64,000 nucleotides of DNA from Collimonas sp. OK242 (GCF_900107095.1 NZ_FNOR01000004.1:186001-250000), one strand, 5' to 3'. Positions 17,841 through 27,786 are shown, counted from the stretch's first letter. Made by a program: numbers and translations. The notes: generated by a model not told the origin, from the sequence alone.

Positions 17841-18035
17841 TTAAATGGCAACCATTTCAAAGTCTTCTTTGCGCGCGCCGCATTCCGGACAGGTCCAATT
17901 CATCGGCACATCGTCCCACAACGTGCCGGGCGCAATGCCTTCTTCCGGCAAACCGGCTTCTTCATCATAGACCCAGCCGCAAATCAGGCACATCCAGGTT
18001 TTGAACTCAGTTTTGGTAGTTTCGTTATTGCTCAC
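17841..18035 (-). CDS. rubA: Rubredoxin
   Basis: A 64-residue one-iron electron carrier. Iron is held by two CxxC knuckles, MCLICGWVYD and WTCPECGARKEDF, with the usual spacing and the conserved GLPEEGIAPGT and LWDDVP segments between them. Rubredoxins pass electrons to oxygenases or to superoxide- or NO-reducing enzymes; no such partner is visible nearby. It lies 147 bases upstream of pilG and is divergent from the thiD-like gene. Confidence 0.96.
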   Translation of the reverse strand: MSNNETTKTEFKTWMCLICGWVYDEEAGLPEEGIAPGTLWDDVPMNWTCPECGARKEDFEMVAI

Positions 18036-18091
18036 AGCGGCGACCCTTCAATCAAGTAAAATGCAAAGTCGGATATCTTAATCTACCCGCC

Positions 18092-18943
18092 GTGCAAAAC
18101 CAAACTTCTCCTCTTATATTGACCTTCGGCGTTGCCGACCCCGTCGGCGCTGCCGGAATTCAGGCCGATCTGGCCACTTTTTCCGCCATGGGCTGCCACG
18201 GCCTTTCCGTCATCACGTCTATCCTGATCGGCGACACCGCCCGCATCGAAGATACCCAGCAAATCGACGCCGACTGGGTAGCCGACCAGGCGCGCGTGCT
18301 GCTTGAGGACATGCCGGTCGCCGCCTTCAAGGTAGGCGCCGTCGGCAGCATCGAAAGCGTATCGGTGATCGCCGAGATTGTCTCGGATTATCCTGAAATC
18401 CCGCTGATTCTAGACCCTTTTTTGTCAGCCATGCCGGATCAGGGGCAAGACAGCGAAGACTTGCTGACTGCGATCCGCGAACTGCTGATTCCGCAAACCA
18501 CGGTGATGCTGGTATCGGCGGTCGAGTTGTCGCGCCTGGCGGAAACCTGGCGCGAACCTTCGTCCGACGACATGATGAGCGTCGATGCGATGCGCATCAT
18601 CGAACTCGGCTGCGAATACTTGTTCGTGACCGGCACGCCAACCGCGGCCGCCGAAATCGGCAACACCCTGTTCAATGAATCGGGCGTGGTCAGGCAAGAC
18701 TCCTGGCCGCGCGTTTCCGGCTCGTTCAGCGGCGCCGGCACCACTTTGTCGGCGGCGATTGCGGCGATGCTGGCAAACGGCCTGGACGTCCCCGAAGCGG
18801 TTTCCGAAGCGCAGGAATTCACCCTGGCGGCAGTCACTGCCGCGCAACGGCTGGGGATGGGAAAACTGATCCCGGACCGGTATTTCTGGGCTCGCGAAGA
18901 GGGCCTGGAACGGCGTGACGAGGATGCCGGCGACGCTTCCTGA
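18092..18943 (+). CDS. Hydroxymethylpyrimidine/phosphomethylpyrimidine kinase-like protein (ThiD-like, active-site Cys missing)
   Basis: The 283-residue protein belongs to the ribokinase superfamily and is closest to ThiD, which phosphorylates HMP and HMP-phosphate for thiamine synthesis. The substrate loop reads GVADPVGAAGIQADL rather than the usual GSDPSGGAGIQADLK. The anion-hole motif, normally GTGC, reads GAGT (residues 214-217), so the ThiD active-site cysteine is Thr217. The start codon is GTG at 18092. No thiamine gene or TPP riboswitch is adjacent; hemL follows on the same strand 58 bases on, and rubA is divergent. It may be a ThiD paralogue with another substrate, so no symbol is given. 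Confidence 0.8.
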   Translation: MQNQTSPLILTFGVADPVGAAGIQADLATFSAMGCHGLSVITSILIGDTARIEDTQQIDADWVADQARVLLEDMPVAAFKVGAVGSIESVSVIAEIVSDYPEIPLILDPFLSAMPDQGQDSEDLLTAIRELLIPQTTVMLVSAVELSRLAETWREPSSDDMMSVDAMRIIELGCEYLFVTGTPTAAAEIGNTLFNESGVVRQDSWPRVSGSFSGAGTTLSAAIAAMLANGLDVPEAVSEAQEFTLAAVTAAQRLGMGKLIPDRYFWAREEGLERRDEDAGDAS

Positions 18944-19001
18944 TTTTCTGCCTGCGCACCGCGCGCAATAGTTTTCACATTTATTTTCGACGATAAAATA
19001 C

Positions 19002-20285
19002 ATGACATCCAATAACGACACCCTGTTTGCCCGCGCCCAGCTAACCACACCAGGCGGCGTCAATTCGCCGGTGCGCGCCTTCCGTTCAGTGGGCGGCACG
19101 CCACGTTTCATCACCCGCGCCGAAGGCCCCTATTTCTGGGATGCCGACGACCGCCGCTACATCGATTACATCGGTTCCTGGGGCCCGGCAATCGTCGGCC
19201 ATGCCCACCCGACCGTGGTCAAGGCCGTGCAGGACGCAGCCGCACGCGGCCTGAGTTTTGGCGCGCCGACCCAGGGTGAAATTGAAATCGCCGAAGAGAT
19301 CTGCAAGCTGGTGCCGTCGATAGAACAAGTGCGCCTGGTTTCCAGCGGCACCGAAGCCACCATGAGCGCACTGCGCCTGGCGCGCGGCGCCACCGGCCGC
19401 GACAAGATCGTCAAGTTCGAAGGCTGCTACCACGGCCACGCCGATTCACTGCTGGTCAAGGCCGGCAGCGGCTTGCTGACCTTCGGCAATCCGACCTCGG
19501 CCGGCGTGCCGGAAGATTTCGTCAAGCACACGCTGGTGCTCGATTACAACAATACCCAGCAACTGGAAGATGCGTTCAAGGACATGGGCGACCAGATCGC
19601 CTGCGTGATCGTCGAGCCGGTTGCCGGCAACATGAACCTGGTGCGCGCCACGCCGGAGTTCCTGCAAACCATGCGGCGCCTGTGCACACAGTACGGCACC
19701 GTATTGATTTTCGATGAAGTCATGTGCGGCTTCCGGGTGGCGCTGGGCGGCGCCCAAGCGCTGTATGGCATCAAACCCGACATCACCGCCCTGGGCAAGG
19801 TGATAGGCGGCGGTTTGCCGGTGGCGGCGTTCGGCGGACGCGCCGATTTGATGGGCCATATGGCGCCGCTGGGTCCGGTCTATCAAGCCGGCACCTTGTC
19901 CGGCAATCCAGTGGCGGTAGCGGCTGGCATGAGCACGCTCAAGCTGATCCAGGAGCCGGGTTTTTATACCAATCTGACAGCGCAAACCAGCAAACTGGTC
20001 AACGGCCTGAGCCAGGCCGCCAAGGAAGCCGGCGTGACTTTCTGCGGCGATGCGATCGGCGGCATGTTCGGCTTGTATTTTGCGGCAACGGTGCCTGGCA
20101 GCTACGCTGCGGTGATGGCGTCCAACAAGGATTTGTTCAACAGATTCTTCCATGCGATGCTGGACGCCGGCGTGTATCTGGCGCCGTCGGCATTCGAGGC
20201 GGGCTTTGTATCGGCGCAGCATGACGATGCGGTGATAGCCGCCACCATCGAGGCGGCGCGCGGCGCGTTTGCGCAACTGGCTTAA
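19002..20285 (+). CDS. hemL: Glutamate-1-semialdehyde 2,1-aminomutase
   Basis: HemL is a PLP enzyme that moves the amino group of glutamate-1-semialdehyde to give 5-aminolevulinate, the tetrapyrrole precursor of the C5 pathway. The 427-residue protein has [13 protein letters not shown] and the PLP-binding Lys266 in [17 protein letters not shown], matching Lys265 of the E. coli enzyme. The N-terminal [14 protein letters not shown] is also diagnostic. It follows the thiD-like gene and converges with mtgA. Confidence 0.98.
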   Translation: MTSNNDTLFARAQLTTPGGVNSPVRAFRSVGGTPRFITRAEGPYFWDADDRRYIDYIGSWGPAIVGHAHPTVVKAVQDAAARGLSFGAPTQGEIEIAEEICKLVPSIEQVRLVSSGTEATMSALRLARGATGRDKIVKFEGCYHGHADSLLVKAGSGLLTFGNPTSAGVPEDFVKHTLVLDYNNTQQLEDAFKDMGDQIACVIVEPVAGNMNLVRATPEFLQTMRRLCTQYGTVLIFDEVMCGFRVALGGAQALYGIKPDITALGKVIGGGLPVAAFGGRADLMGHMAPLGPVYQAGTLSGNPVAVAAGMSTLKLIQEPGFYTNLTAQTSKLVNGLSQAAKEAGVTFCGDAIGGMFGLYFAATVPGSYAAVMASNKDLFNRFFHAMLDAGVYLAPSAFEAGFVSAQHDDAVIAATIEAARGAFAQLA

Positions 20286-20296
20286 AGCATAGCCTT

Positions 20297-20324
20297 GCAG
20301 GGCGGCGGCAATCCGCTGCCCTGC
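20297..20324. terminator. Stem-loop between convergent hemL and mtgA
   Basis: GCAGGGCGGCG (20297-20307) pairs with CGCTGCCCTGC (20314-20324), with one G-U pair and a six-base loop. It lies 12 bases after the hemL stop. The U-tract is lacking, so termination by this hairpin alone is uncertain. Confidence 0.45.
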
Positions 20325-20368
20325 ATCTGAACTCAGTACATCCAGATTAAACAACTTTTCGGCAGGTC

Positions 20369-21064
20369 CTAAGGCAATTCAGCCGATCCCATGCGCCGCA
20401 AAATCAGCCCGGTACGTTGCGACAAATAAGCCGAGCCGCGATTCTTATCGTAAAAACGCGGCTTCGGCAGCATCACTGCGAGTCGCGCTGCCTGGCTGGC
20501 GCCAAGATTGCTGGCAGAGGTTTTAAAGTAATGCTGGGCCGCCGCCTCGGCGCCGAAAACGCCGTTGCCCCACTCCACCACGTTCAGGTAAATTTCGAAT
20601 ATGCGTTCCTTGTCCATCCAGAACTCAAGCATGTAGGTGATGATCAGTTCCTGTCCCTTGCGCAGATAACTGCGTTCACCGGACAAGAACAGGTTTTTCG
20701 CCAGTTGCTGGGTGATGGTGGAGCCGCCGCGCACCACCTTGCCCTTCTTGGTATTTTTCTCGTAGGCCAGTTGCAGGGCATCCCAGTCGACGCCGTCATG
20801 TTCGGAGAAATTGGCATCTTCAGAGGCGATGATCGCCCGCTTCAGATTGGTCGAGATGCGTGCGTAGGGCACCCATTTGAATTGCAACTGCGCATCAGGC
20901 ACGGTTTCCTGCAACTCCGACAAGCGATGCCGCATGAAACTGGTAGAGCCGGGATTGTGATCGACCCACCACCAGATCTGTACGAAAAAATAAACCTGCA
21001 GCAGCAGAACTGCGGCGATCAGCAGCATGCATAAGCGCAGGAAAATCTTGCCGGCTGACTTCAT
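20369..21064 (-). CDS. mtgA: Monofunctional biosynthetic peptidoglycan transglycosylase
   Basis: MtgA polymerises lipid II into glycan strands at the inner membrane. The 231-residue protein starts with a membrane anchor (about residues 9-30) and contains the family 51 glycosyltransferase motifs [15 protein letters not shown], with the catalytic Glu, and [15 protein letters not shown]. The ATG at 21064 follows an AGGGAA site; the frame is open further upstream, but that part overlaps aroE and is not MtgA-like. It is the last gene of the mpl-to-mtgA run. Confidence 0.96.
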   Translation of the reverse strand: MKSAGKIFLRLCMLLIAAVLLLQVYFFVQIWWWVDHNPGSTSFMRHRLSELQETVPDAQLQFKWVPYARISTNLKRAIIASEDANFSEHDGVDWDALQLAYEKNTKKGKVVRGGSTITQQLAKNLFLSGERSYLRKGQELIITYMLEFWMDKERIFEIYLNVVEWGNGVFGAEAAAQHYFKTSASNLGASQAARLAVMLPKPRFYDKNRGSAYLSQRTGLILRRMGSAELP

Positions 21065-21099
21065 CTTGATTCCCTGCAAATAATTAACGGAACAAACAA

Positions 21100-21963
21100 T
21101 TACAGCTGCGCGCGCAAGGCGGCAAATACTGCGTCGGTATGCGGCCGCACGCCACGCCAGACAAAAAACGATTCTGCCGCCTGCTCCACCAGCATGCCCA
21201 GACCGTCGCGCACCTGTGCGCCATGGCTTGCCGCAAACTGCATGAATATGGTTGGCTGCGCGCCGTACATCATGTCGTAGGCCAGCGTCGCCGGGCCGAA
21301 TGCGCCGGCTGCGATTGGCGGCAACTTTGCCTGCAAACTGGCGGAGGTGGCATTGATCACCAGATCGTATTGCTGCTGCACTTCGGCAAAACCGCAGGCG
21401 CTCAATGTGCAATCGTCACCACTATATTGCTGGAACTGCTGCACCAGCTCGAGCGCCTTGGCGGCGGTGCGATTGGCAATCGTCAGCTGCGCCGGCCGGC
21501 ATTCCAGCAGCGGCAGCAAGACGCCGCGCGCGGCGCCGCCGGCGCCCAGCAACAGGATTTTTTTATGCGCCAGGTCGAAACCGGCATTCCGCACGATATC
21601 GTTGACCAGGCCGACGCCATCGGTGTTATCGCCCAATATTTCGCCGCCATCGAATTTCAAGGTATTCACCGCGCCGGCGGCCTTGGCCCGGGCCGTCAGC
21701 CTGCCGGCAAGCGCATACGCTTCCAGCTTGAACGGCACAGTGACATTGGCGCCGCGGCCGCCCTGCGCGACGAATTCCCGCACCGCCGCGGCAAAGCCGT
21801 CGAGCGGCGCCAGCAAGCGCGCATACCTCATGTCTTGACCGGTATCGGCAGCAAAGCGCGCATGGATGTCGGGCGACTTGCTATGCGCAATCGGATTGCC
21901 GATCACAACGTAGGCGGCGAACGGAGGTACATCGGCCATTATATCGGTCGCTGCAGCGGTCAT
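21100..21963 (-). CDS. aroE: Shikimate dehydrogenase (NADP+)
   Basis: AroE reduces 3-dehydroshikimate to shikimate in aromatic amino acid synthesis. Shikimate-binding NPIAHSKSP is near residue 24, DNTDGVGLV near 115, and the NADP-binding [16 protein letters not shown] near 140. At 287 residues it is slightly longer than E. coli AroE because of a short N-terminal extension. The ATG overlaps the stop of the tonB-like gene by four bases. The preceding pathway step (aroQ) is encoded elsewhere in this window at 29226. Confidence 0.96.
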   Translation of the reverse strand: MTAAATDIMADVPPFAAYVVIGNPIAHSKSPDIHARFAADTGQDMRYARLLAPLDGFAAAVREFVAQGGRGANVTVPFKLEAYALAGRLTARAKAAGAVNTLKFDGGEILGDNTDGVGLVNDIVRNAGFDLAHKKILLLGAGGAARGVLLPLLECRPAQLTIANRTAAKALELVQQFQQYSGDDCTLSACGFAEVQQQYDLVINATSASLQAKLPPIAAGAFGPATLAYDMMYGAQPTIFMQFAASHGAQVRDGLGMLVEQAAESFFVWRGVRPHTDAVFAALRAQL

Positions 21964-22859
21964 TGATTGATCCCGCCCATCAGCTGCGCTTCGAGCAGGC
22001 CCTCACGGGTAAATTCGAAAGTGGAAATCACTTCCCACACATCGTCCTTGCCGCTGCTGCGCATATTCTCCGGGAAGCGCCCGAACGGCGCCGAGCGCTC
22101 AATAATTTTCAGGGTTGCGCGATCCAGGTCCGGATTGCCGGAACCGCGCTCGATTCTTGGACCGCCCTCTCTCGTGTACAGCGAGCCGTCCTGGTAAATA
22201 GGAATGTACACCACCAGTCTGCCGTACAAATTCCTGCCGTTCTTTTTCGGGAAGTTCAAGGTGCCCAGTTTTTCGACCTTGTCCTGGAACGACTTGTAAT
22301 AGGCGGCGTAGCCAACTGCGCGTGTGCTCGGGGTGATCTGCGTCTTTTTCGGCCGTTTATTGTAATCGTCGATATTCTTGGCGATTTCCGCTTCCTTGCG
22401 GGCGATCGCCTTGGCGCTCTCAACCAGATCGCTGCCGGTAGGCTGCGGCGTATTCTCGCTGGCCTTGTCGTGCAGATCCATGGCCGGCATCTTCAACGGC
22501 GTTTCCTTGCGCATTTGCGCCAGCATTTGCTGCTGCTGCTGTTCCAGCTGCTCGATCCGGCGCTTGGTGGCCTGCACATTGTCGCCATCTTCCGACTTGC
22601 GCATATCGGGCAGCGGCGACTTGGCGCGGCCGGCATCGGCATTGCCGCCGCCATCCAGATTGGCTTGCGCCAGCGCCTCCGGCTTGACCGGCTTGGTATT
22701 GTGCTTGGCGTTCACCAGGATCACTTCCAGCGCAGGATCGGTGGGCTTCAGCTTGAACGCTTCCGGCGCCGCAAACCGCACCGCCAGCAACGCCGCATGC
22801 GCCAGTACCGACGCTGCGATGGCGCCGACCAGGATTCGATTTTGGAAAAAGGATTTCAC
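21960..22859 (-). CDS. TonB family energy-transducing protein
   Basis: The 299-residue protein has one N-terminal membrane helix (about 10-29), a long polar region with a Gln-rich coiled-coil stretch (IEQLEQQQQQMLAQMRKE), and a C-terminal TonB-like domain (LGTLNFPKKNG to ERSAPFGRFPENMR). Such proteins link the proton motive force to outer-membrane transport. The central region is less proline-rich than classic TonB, and no exbB or exbD is adjacent, so its receptor and motor partners are unknown. It overlaps aroE by four bases. Confidence 0.82.
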   Translation of the reverse strand: MKSFFQNRILVGAIAASVLAHAALLAVRFAAPEAFKLKPTDPALEVILVNAKHNTKPVKPEALAQANLDGGGNADAGRAKSPLPDMRKSEDGDNVQATKRRIEQLEQQQQQMLAQMRKETPLKMPAMDLHDKASENTPQPTGSDLVESAKAIARKEAEIAKNIDDYNKRPKKTQITPSTRAVGYAAYYKSFQDKVEKLGTLNFPKKNGRNLYGRLVVYIPIYQDGSLYTREGGPRIERGSGNPDLDRATLKIIERSAPFGRFPENMRSSGKDDVWEVISTFEFTREGLLEAQLMGGINQ

Positions 22860-22967
22860 GCGTGAGCTAAATGTCGCTATAAAAGAGAGGGATTCTACGA
22901 CAAAGCGAGATGCCTACGGGAAATTTACCGTTGCTTTCTGCGCCCGTCGTGCGATTGCAGTGAGAGT

Positions 22968-25061
22968 TCATTCTGCCAGTGGCTTGGTGTCCTGGATGGC
23001 GCCCTCAAGTTCGACGAGCGGAGCGCCTTCGCGATCGGCCTGATCCGCCGGCGCTACCTCGGCCGCTGTCTCAACCACTTCATGCGGCATGTCCATGGCG
23101 GCATCCAGCTCTTCCGAAATTTCATCCTCATCCGGTTCCTGCTGCAAGGCATCGGCGCCTGGCGCTGCGCAGACTTCCAGCAAGCGCGCCTCGACCGTCA
23201 AATCGACCTCGTCCCAGCGGATGATGTCCAGCTTGACCTGGGTGCCGCGCGCCAGCTGTTGCATGCCTGGCAATTTGATAATCAAGGGAATCTCGGCCAG
23301 GCGCAGGATTTCATCTTTCAGCACAGCCGCTTCAACCTGGCGCGCTTGCTCCTGCTGCAGCCAACGCAGGCACCAATAGCGTTCCATAGTCGACTGGAAA
23401 TCGCCATAACCTGCATACGCGGCGTCGAAGCCGGAGACGATCGCAAACAGATCGGCATCGCGCGGTTTGAATGGCGCTACCAGCGGCGCAGCGACGCCGC
23501 CTTCGACGCAGGCCAGGATCTGCCACTGGTTGACCAGATCGGTATAACGACGCAAGGGCGAGGTGCTCCAGGCGTACTGATCGACCCCCAGTCCTTGATG
23601 CGGGGCGGCATGGGTGACCATGCGCACCTGCATCTTGGCAGCCCAGCCGCCGCTGCCGCCGCCCTGTGCACGGTAGATGCCAGGCACGCCGTGATCGGCC
23701 ATCAGCTTGCCCCAGCTGCTGTTGGCAAAGATCATCAGTTCGGCGACGATCTTGTCCAGCGGCGCACCGCGCTTGCGGCGCGCGATGGTGACCACCTCGT
23801 CTTCCACATAGAAGTTGAAATCGACCCGGTTGTTTTGCTCCGGCCGCAAGCCGAAACTTTCGCGCTTGGCCATGCGGCCTTGCTCCAACACTTGTATCCA
23901 TTTCCACAACACCGCAATGTCGGCCTTGTGCGGATAGTCGCCGGCGTCGCTGGCGAGATTTTCTTCTGTCACCAATTCGTCGAGCGTGTTGTGACGCAGG
24001 TTGGCTGAAATCGGCACCAGTTCAGCCTTGGTTTCCGTGCTGACCACGCTCCAGTCGGCAGGATCGAGAGTAGCGTACAGCGACAGCGCCGGGCAGTTTT
24101 TTCCTTCGGCCAGGGTGAAAGCTTCTACCAGCTCGTCCGGCAGCATGGTGATCTTGTCGCCTGGCATATACACGGTCGACATGCGCTGGCGTGCAATCGC
24201 GTCCAGCGCGTCGCCGCGCTTGATGCCCAGACCCGGGGCGGCGATATGAATTCCGATCCGCACCTTGCCGTCCGCCAGCGTCTGCACCGACAAGGCATCG
24301 TCGATTTCCGTTGTGGTCACGTCATCGATAGAAAATGCCTGCACCGGCGCCAGCGGCAGATCCGCCACCGCCGGAATCACAATTTTCGGAAATCCCGAAC
24401 CTTTCGGGAAAAATTCCAGCAAGAATTTGGAGAGATGCAACTGCTTCGGCGAGGCGACGCCGCCGACCGTCAGCATCAGACGCTGCGGTGAAGTTTGCAA
24501 TTCATTGCAAGCGGCTTCCAGCGCCTTGTATTCGAGGCTGTTCTTGTCAGGCTTGAACAAGAGCTGCAGCGCCAGCGGCTTCATCACATCCGGCAATTGC
24601 CCCGCCTTCAGCTGTTCGACGTATCCGGCCTGGACCAAAGCTTGTTGCTTTTTCTTTTCGATGCCGGCCTGGGCTGCTTTCAGCGAGGCTTCCGGCGCGG
24701 CCTTGTAACGGCCCTTGCCCTTCTTGTAAAAATAGATCGGCGCCGTATGCAGGCTTAACAGCAAACCCGCTGCTTCCGCCGGCAGCGGCGCATGGCCGAA
24801 ATACTCTGCGCCCAGTTCGGCGAATCCGAACTCTTCCTGGCCCGCGACTTCCCACAGGAAATCGAGCTCGATCTGTTGTGCTATGTGTTGCGCGTCTTCC
24901 AATAATTGCTGCGGTGTCGGCGTGGTGAATTGCAACAGCACGTCCTTGGATTTGACCTTGCTGCGTTTGCCCGACTGCAGTTCGACCTGATAGGCCTCGC
25001 CTTGCTGCGACAGTACGACACCTGCTTTAAAGTCGCCGGACTCTTCAAAAAATAGATTCAT
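22968..25061 (-). CDS. RNB-domain exoribonuclease (RNase II/R family)
   Basis: A 697-residue 3'-to-5' hydrolytic exoribonuclease. The RNB catalytic motif reads IDDVTTTEIDDALSV, keeping three of the four metal-binding acidic residues as Asp with Glu at the remaining position, a variant I recall in organelle- and cyanobacteria-type members. Further RNB blocks are GIHIAAPGLGIKRGD, MLPDELVEAFTL and WSTSPLRRYTDLVNQ. The N-terminus is not a classical pair of cold-shock domains. The last 60 or so residues form an acidic, probably disordered tail. It is shorter than E. coli RNase R, so the symbol is left open. ubiC lies 51 bases upstream and the tonB-like gene 108 bases downstream. Confidence 0.9.
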   Translation of the reverse strand: MNLFFEESGDFKAGVVLSQQGEAYQVELQSGKRSKVKSKDVLLQFTTPTPQQLLEDAQHIAQQIELDFLWEVAGQEEFGFAELGAEYFGHAPLPAEAAGLLLSLHTAPIYFYKKGKGRYKAAPEASLKAAQAGIEKKKQQALVQAGYVEQLKAGQLPDVMKPLALQLLFKPDKNSLEYKALEAACNELQTSPQRLMLTVGGVASPKQLHLSKFLLEFFPKGSGFPKIVIPAVADLPLAPVQAFSIDDVTTTEIDDALSVQTLADGKVRIGIHIAAPGLGIKRGDALDAIARQRMSTVYMPGDKITMLPDELVEAFTLAEGKNCPALSLYATLDPADWSVVSTETKAELVPISANLRHNTLDELVTEENLASDAGDYPHKADIAVLWKWIQVLEQGRMAKRESFGLRPEQNNRVDFNFYVEDEVVTIARRKRGAPLDKIVAELMIFANSSWGKLMADHGVPGIYRAQGGGSGGWAAKMQVRMVTHAAPHQGLGVDQYAWSTSPLRRYTDLVNQWQILACVEGGVAAPLVAPFKPRDADLFAIVSGFDAAYAGYGDFQSTMERYWCLRWLQQEQARQVEAAVLKDEILRLAEIPLIIKLPGMQQLARGTQVKLDIIRWDEVDLTVEARLLEVCAAPGADALQQEPDEDEISEELDAAMDMPHEVVETAAEVAPADQADREGAPLVELEGAIQDTKPLAE

Positions 25062-25112
25062 TGCATGCTTTACGTGTGGATTTCTGATGATACCGCTGCC
25101 AGCACCTTGTGC

Positions 25113-25775
25113 TTATCTTGCAGCGCCAAATGATAATAATTGATGGGCCGGATGAATATGCCGGGACAGATCAGAGGAAACGGAAAAATCGGGGGACAGC
25201 ACTTTGATGTCTGGACGCGCGCGCCGCAACTCCTCGATCTCGGGAAAAAATACTTCCGTCACCAGCATGACGCCGGTTTTGCGGCGGAAGGCCGAACGCC
25301 TGGCCCACAAAGGGTAAGGAAAACTGTCCTTGCCGCTGGCAGCGCACATGCGCCGCACCAACGGATGATCGCCGTACAGGCGGGCAAATTGCAGCTGCCC
25401 GCGCCGCACCAGCGGATCGCCGAACAGCGTGGTGCCGAGTGAACGCTCACCGAGGGAGCCGAAAAAAGGCCATTCGGCGGTCGTCGCGTCCAGCGCCAGC
25501 ACCGTGTGCCCCAGCACCATGGGACGGTCGTCGCAACGCAGCAAGACATCCCGCTCCTGCACCTGAAGGCGGCGCGGCAAGCCGATCGCCTGCCATTCCT
25601 CAGCCAGGCACATGGCGCGCTGCTGGCGCAGGCGCTGGACACGAAACTGTTGGCAATGCGCCATCAGCTTATAGGTCAGCGAGACCCGATCGGTCAGCCA
25701 ATCGCGCAAATTAGCGGAAGGATCGACGCCGTTGGCATGATCATGCCATTGAGCGCAGGTATGGGAACGCGACAT
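25113..25775 (-). CDS. ubiC: Chorismate--pyruvate lyase
   Basis: UbiC removes pyruvate from chorismate to give 4-hydroxybenzoate, the ring precursor of ubiquinone. The 220-residue protein has the order expected for UbiC: LRDWLTDRVSLTYKL near the start, VQERDVLLRCDDRPMVLGHTV segments in the middle, LGERSLGTTLFGD, and a terminal WARRSAFRRKTGVMLVTEVF. The start at 25775 makes a TGATG overlap with the upstream esterase gene, so an upstream extension of 14 codons is rejected. ubiA, the next enzyme, is at 50351. Confidence 0.92.
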   Translation of the reverse strand: MSRSHTCAQWHDHANGVDPSANLRDWLTDRVSLTYKLMAHCQQFRVQRLRQQRAMCLAEEWQAIGLPRRLQVQERDVLLRCDDRPMVLGHTVLALDATTAEWPFFGSLGERSLGTTLFGDPLVRRGQLQFARLYGDHPLVRRMCAASGKDSFPYPLWARRSAFRRKTGVMLVTEVFFPEIEELRRARPDIKVLSPDFSVSSDLSRHIHPAHQLLSFGAAR

Positions 25776-26371
25776 CAAGCCCCCGCCGTCGCTGCGGGGC
25801 CGCATGCAATCCCGCAAAATGCCAGCACCGCGTCGGCATATTCGGCAAATTCGCTGATGCCATGATCGCTGCCTTGTATCACCTGCTGCCTCGCTTGCCG
25901 GTAATGGCCTACCATTTCTTGCCAGTCGAGCACTTCGTCGCCGGTGGCGGCAATCAGGAAATAACGCTCCGGCCGGGTGATCGGTCCGATCTGCAAGGCC
26001 TGCAATTGCTCGATGTACTCGCGCTTGAACTCAAATGGTTCGTCAGAGTGATATTGCGTGCTGACGCCGATATATTTTTCCAGGTCGCGCGGCGGCTTGA
26101 CTGCCGGATTCAGCAGCACCGCACGGCAGCCGAGCTGCTCGGCCAGCCAGGTGGCGTAATAGCCGCCCAGCGAGGAACCGATCAGGGTCAGGCCGGCTGG
26201 ATCGCAAGCCTGGATACAGGCGCGCGCCACAGCTATCGCGGCAGCGGGTGAGGCTGGCAGCTGTGGGCAGAGGTATTCGGCAGCTCGCCCCAGCCGCTGC
26301 ATGCGCTCGGCCAGCAGACGCGCCTTGAACGATTGCGGCGAAGAGCGAAAACCGTGCAGATACAAGATCAT
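25775..26371 (-). CDS. YqiA/YcfP-type alpha/beta-fold esterase
   Basis: The 198-residue protein begins ILYLHGFRSSPQSFKA and has the nucleophile elbow LIGSSLGGYYATWLAE, then VLLNPAVKPPRDLEKYIG and a late TGDEVLDWQEM and GSDHGISEF carrying the presumed Asp and His. This is the YqiA/UPF0227 family of small esterases acting on short acyl esters, with no clear physiological role. It overlaps ubiC by one base and mpl by four bases. Confidence 0.88.
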   Translation of the reverse strand: MILYLHGFRSSPQSFKARLLAERMQRLGRAAEYLCPQLPASPAAAIAVARACIQACDPAGLTLIGSSLGGYYATWLAEQLGCRAVLLNPAVKPPRDLEKYIGVSTQYHSDEPFEFKREYIEQLQALQIGPITRPERYFLIAATGDEVLDWQEMVGHYRQARQQVIQGSDHGISEFAEYADAVLAFCGIACGPAATAGA

Positions 26372-27786
26372 TGCAATCCAGGCAAAGGTAAGGAAAGTGC
26401 CGCCAGAATCTTTTGATGGACGCCGCCGAAACCGCCGTTGCTCATCACCAGTACCTGGTCCCCCGGTTGGGCCGCCTTGACGATCGCCGCCACCAGCTGG
26501 TCGAGCTGGTCGTAAGTACTCGCTTTGCCGCCAAGCGGCTGCAGCGCTACGGCCAGGTTCCAGTCCAGCGCATCCTTGCCGGCGCCCTTGGCGCCATAGC
26601 CGAACACCAGGTCGGCCTCGCTCAGGCTGCCCGGCAGCGCTTCTTTCATGGCGCCCAGCTTCATCGTGTTCGAGCGTGGTTCCAGCACCGCCAGGATCCG
26701 TGCCGCGCCTACTTTTTTGCGCAAACCGGCGACCGTGGTGGCGATTGCGGTTGGATGGTGGGCAAAATCGTCATACACCGCGATCTGGCGGACGCTGCCG
26801 CGCAATTCCATGCGCCGTTTAACATTCTCAAAGCGGGACAAGGCGCCGATGGCCTGCGCCGGCGGCACGCCGACATGGCGGGCGGCGGCAATCGCGGCCA
26901 GGGCGTTCATGCGGTTATGCTCGCCGCTCAATTCCCACTGCACCGTGCCCTGCGGTTCGCCATTGAAGCCTACTTCAAAGTGGCCATTGTCTTGCGTGCG
27001 CAGCGACCAGCCCGGCTGGTCGTGATCGCCGCCGAAAAATTCCTTTTCGCTCCAGCAACCGCGGTCCAGCACACGCTGCAATGCCGGTTCGCGGCGATTG
27101 ACGATCAGCCGGCCGACGCCGGGGATGGTGCGGACCAGGTGATGGAATTGGGTTTCGATCGCCGCCAGATCGGGAAAGATGTCGGCATGATCGTATTCGA
27201 GGTTATTCAGAATCGCGGTCTTGGCGTGGTAATGGACGAATTTACTGCGCTTATCGAAAAATGCCGTATCGTATTCATCGGCTTCGATGACAAAGAACGA
27301 CGATGGCGCTGCGTTTGCGCCTGCCTGAGCCTTACCCGACAGACGCGCCGATATGCCGAAATTCATCGGCACGCCGCCGATCAGAAAACCCGGATCGTAG
27401 CCGGCGTCTTCCAGAATCCAGGCCAGCATCGCCGAAGTCGTGGTCTTGCCGTGGGTGCCGGCCACCGCCAGTACCCACTTGTCGCGCAGAATATGCTCGC
27501 CTATCCATTGCGGGCCCGAGATATAAGGCAAGCCGCGATTCAGGATTTCTTCCATCAGCGGATTGCCCCGCACCACAACATTGCCGATGACGTACAAATC
27601 GGGCTGCAAGGCAGTTTGTTCAACGCCGAAGCCCTGAATCAAGGTAATTCCCTGCTCTTCGAGCTGGGTGCTCATCGGCGGGTACACATTGGCATCGCAG
27701 CCGGTGACTTTATGCCCGGCCTGTTTGGCCAGCACCGCCAAACCACCCATAAAGGTGCCGCAGATACCAAGGATATGAATATGCAT
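26368..27786 (-). CDS. mpl: UDP-N-acetylmuramate:L-alanyl-gamma-D-glutamyl-meso-diaminopimelate ligase
   Basis: Mpl recycles cell-wall tripeptide by joining it to UDP-MurNAc. The 472-residue Mur-ligase has the N-terminal GICGTFMGGLAVLAKQAGH and SGPQWIGEHIL, the ATP loop VAGTHGKTTTSAM near residue 110, an EADEYDTAFFDKRSKF segment specific to Mpl rather than MurC, and DDFAHHPTAI in the C-terminal domain. It leads a leftward run through the esterase, ubiC, rnb, tonB-like, aroE and mtgA genes and is divergent from the gene at 27910. Confidence 0.97.
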   Translation of the reverse strand: MHIHILGICGTFMGGLAVLAKQAGHKVTGCDANVYPPMSTQLEEQGITLIQGFGVEQTALQPDLYVIGNVVVRGNPLMEEILNRGLPYISGPQWIGEHILRDKWVLAVAGTHGKTTTSAMLAWILEDAGYDPGFLIGGVPMNFGISARLSGKAQAGANAAPSSFFVIEADEYDTAFFDKRSKFVHYHAKTAILNNLEYDHADIFPDLAAIETQFHHLVRTIPGVGRLIVNRREPALQRVLDRGCWSEKEFFGGDHDQPGWSLRTQDNGHFEVGFNGEPQGTVQWELSGEHNRMNALAAIAAARHVGVPPAQAIGALSRFENVKRRMELRGSVRQIAVYDDFAHHPTAIATTVAGLRKKVGAARILAVLEPRSNTMKLGAMKEALPGSLSEADLVFGYGAKGAGKDALDWNLAVALQPLGGKASTYDQLDQLVAAIVKAAQPGDQVLVMSNGGFGGVHQKILAALSLPLPGLQ

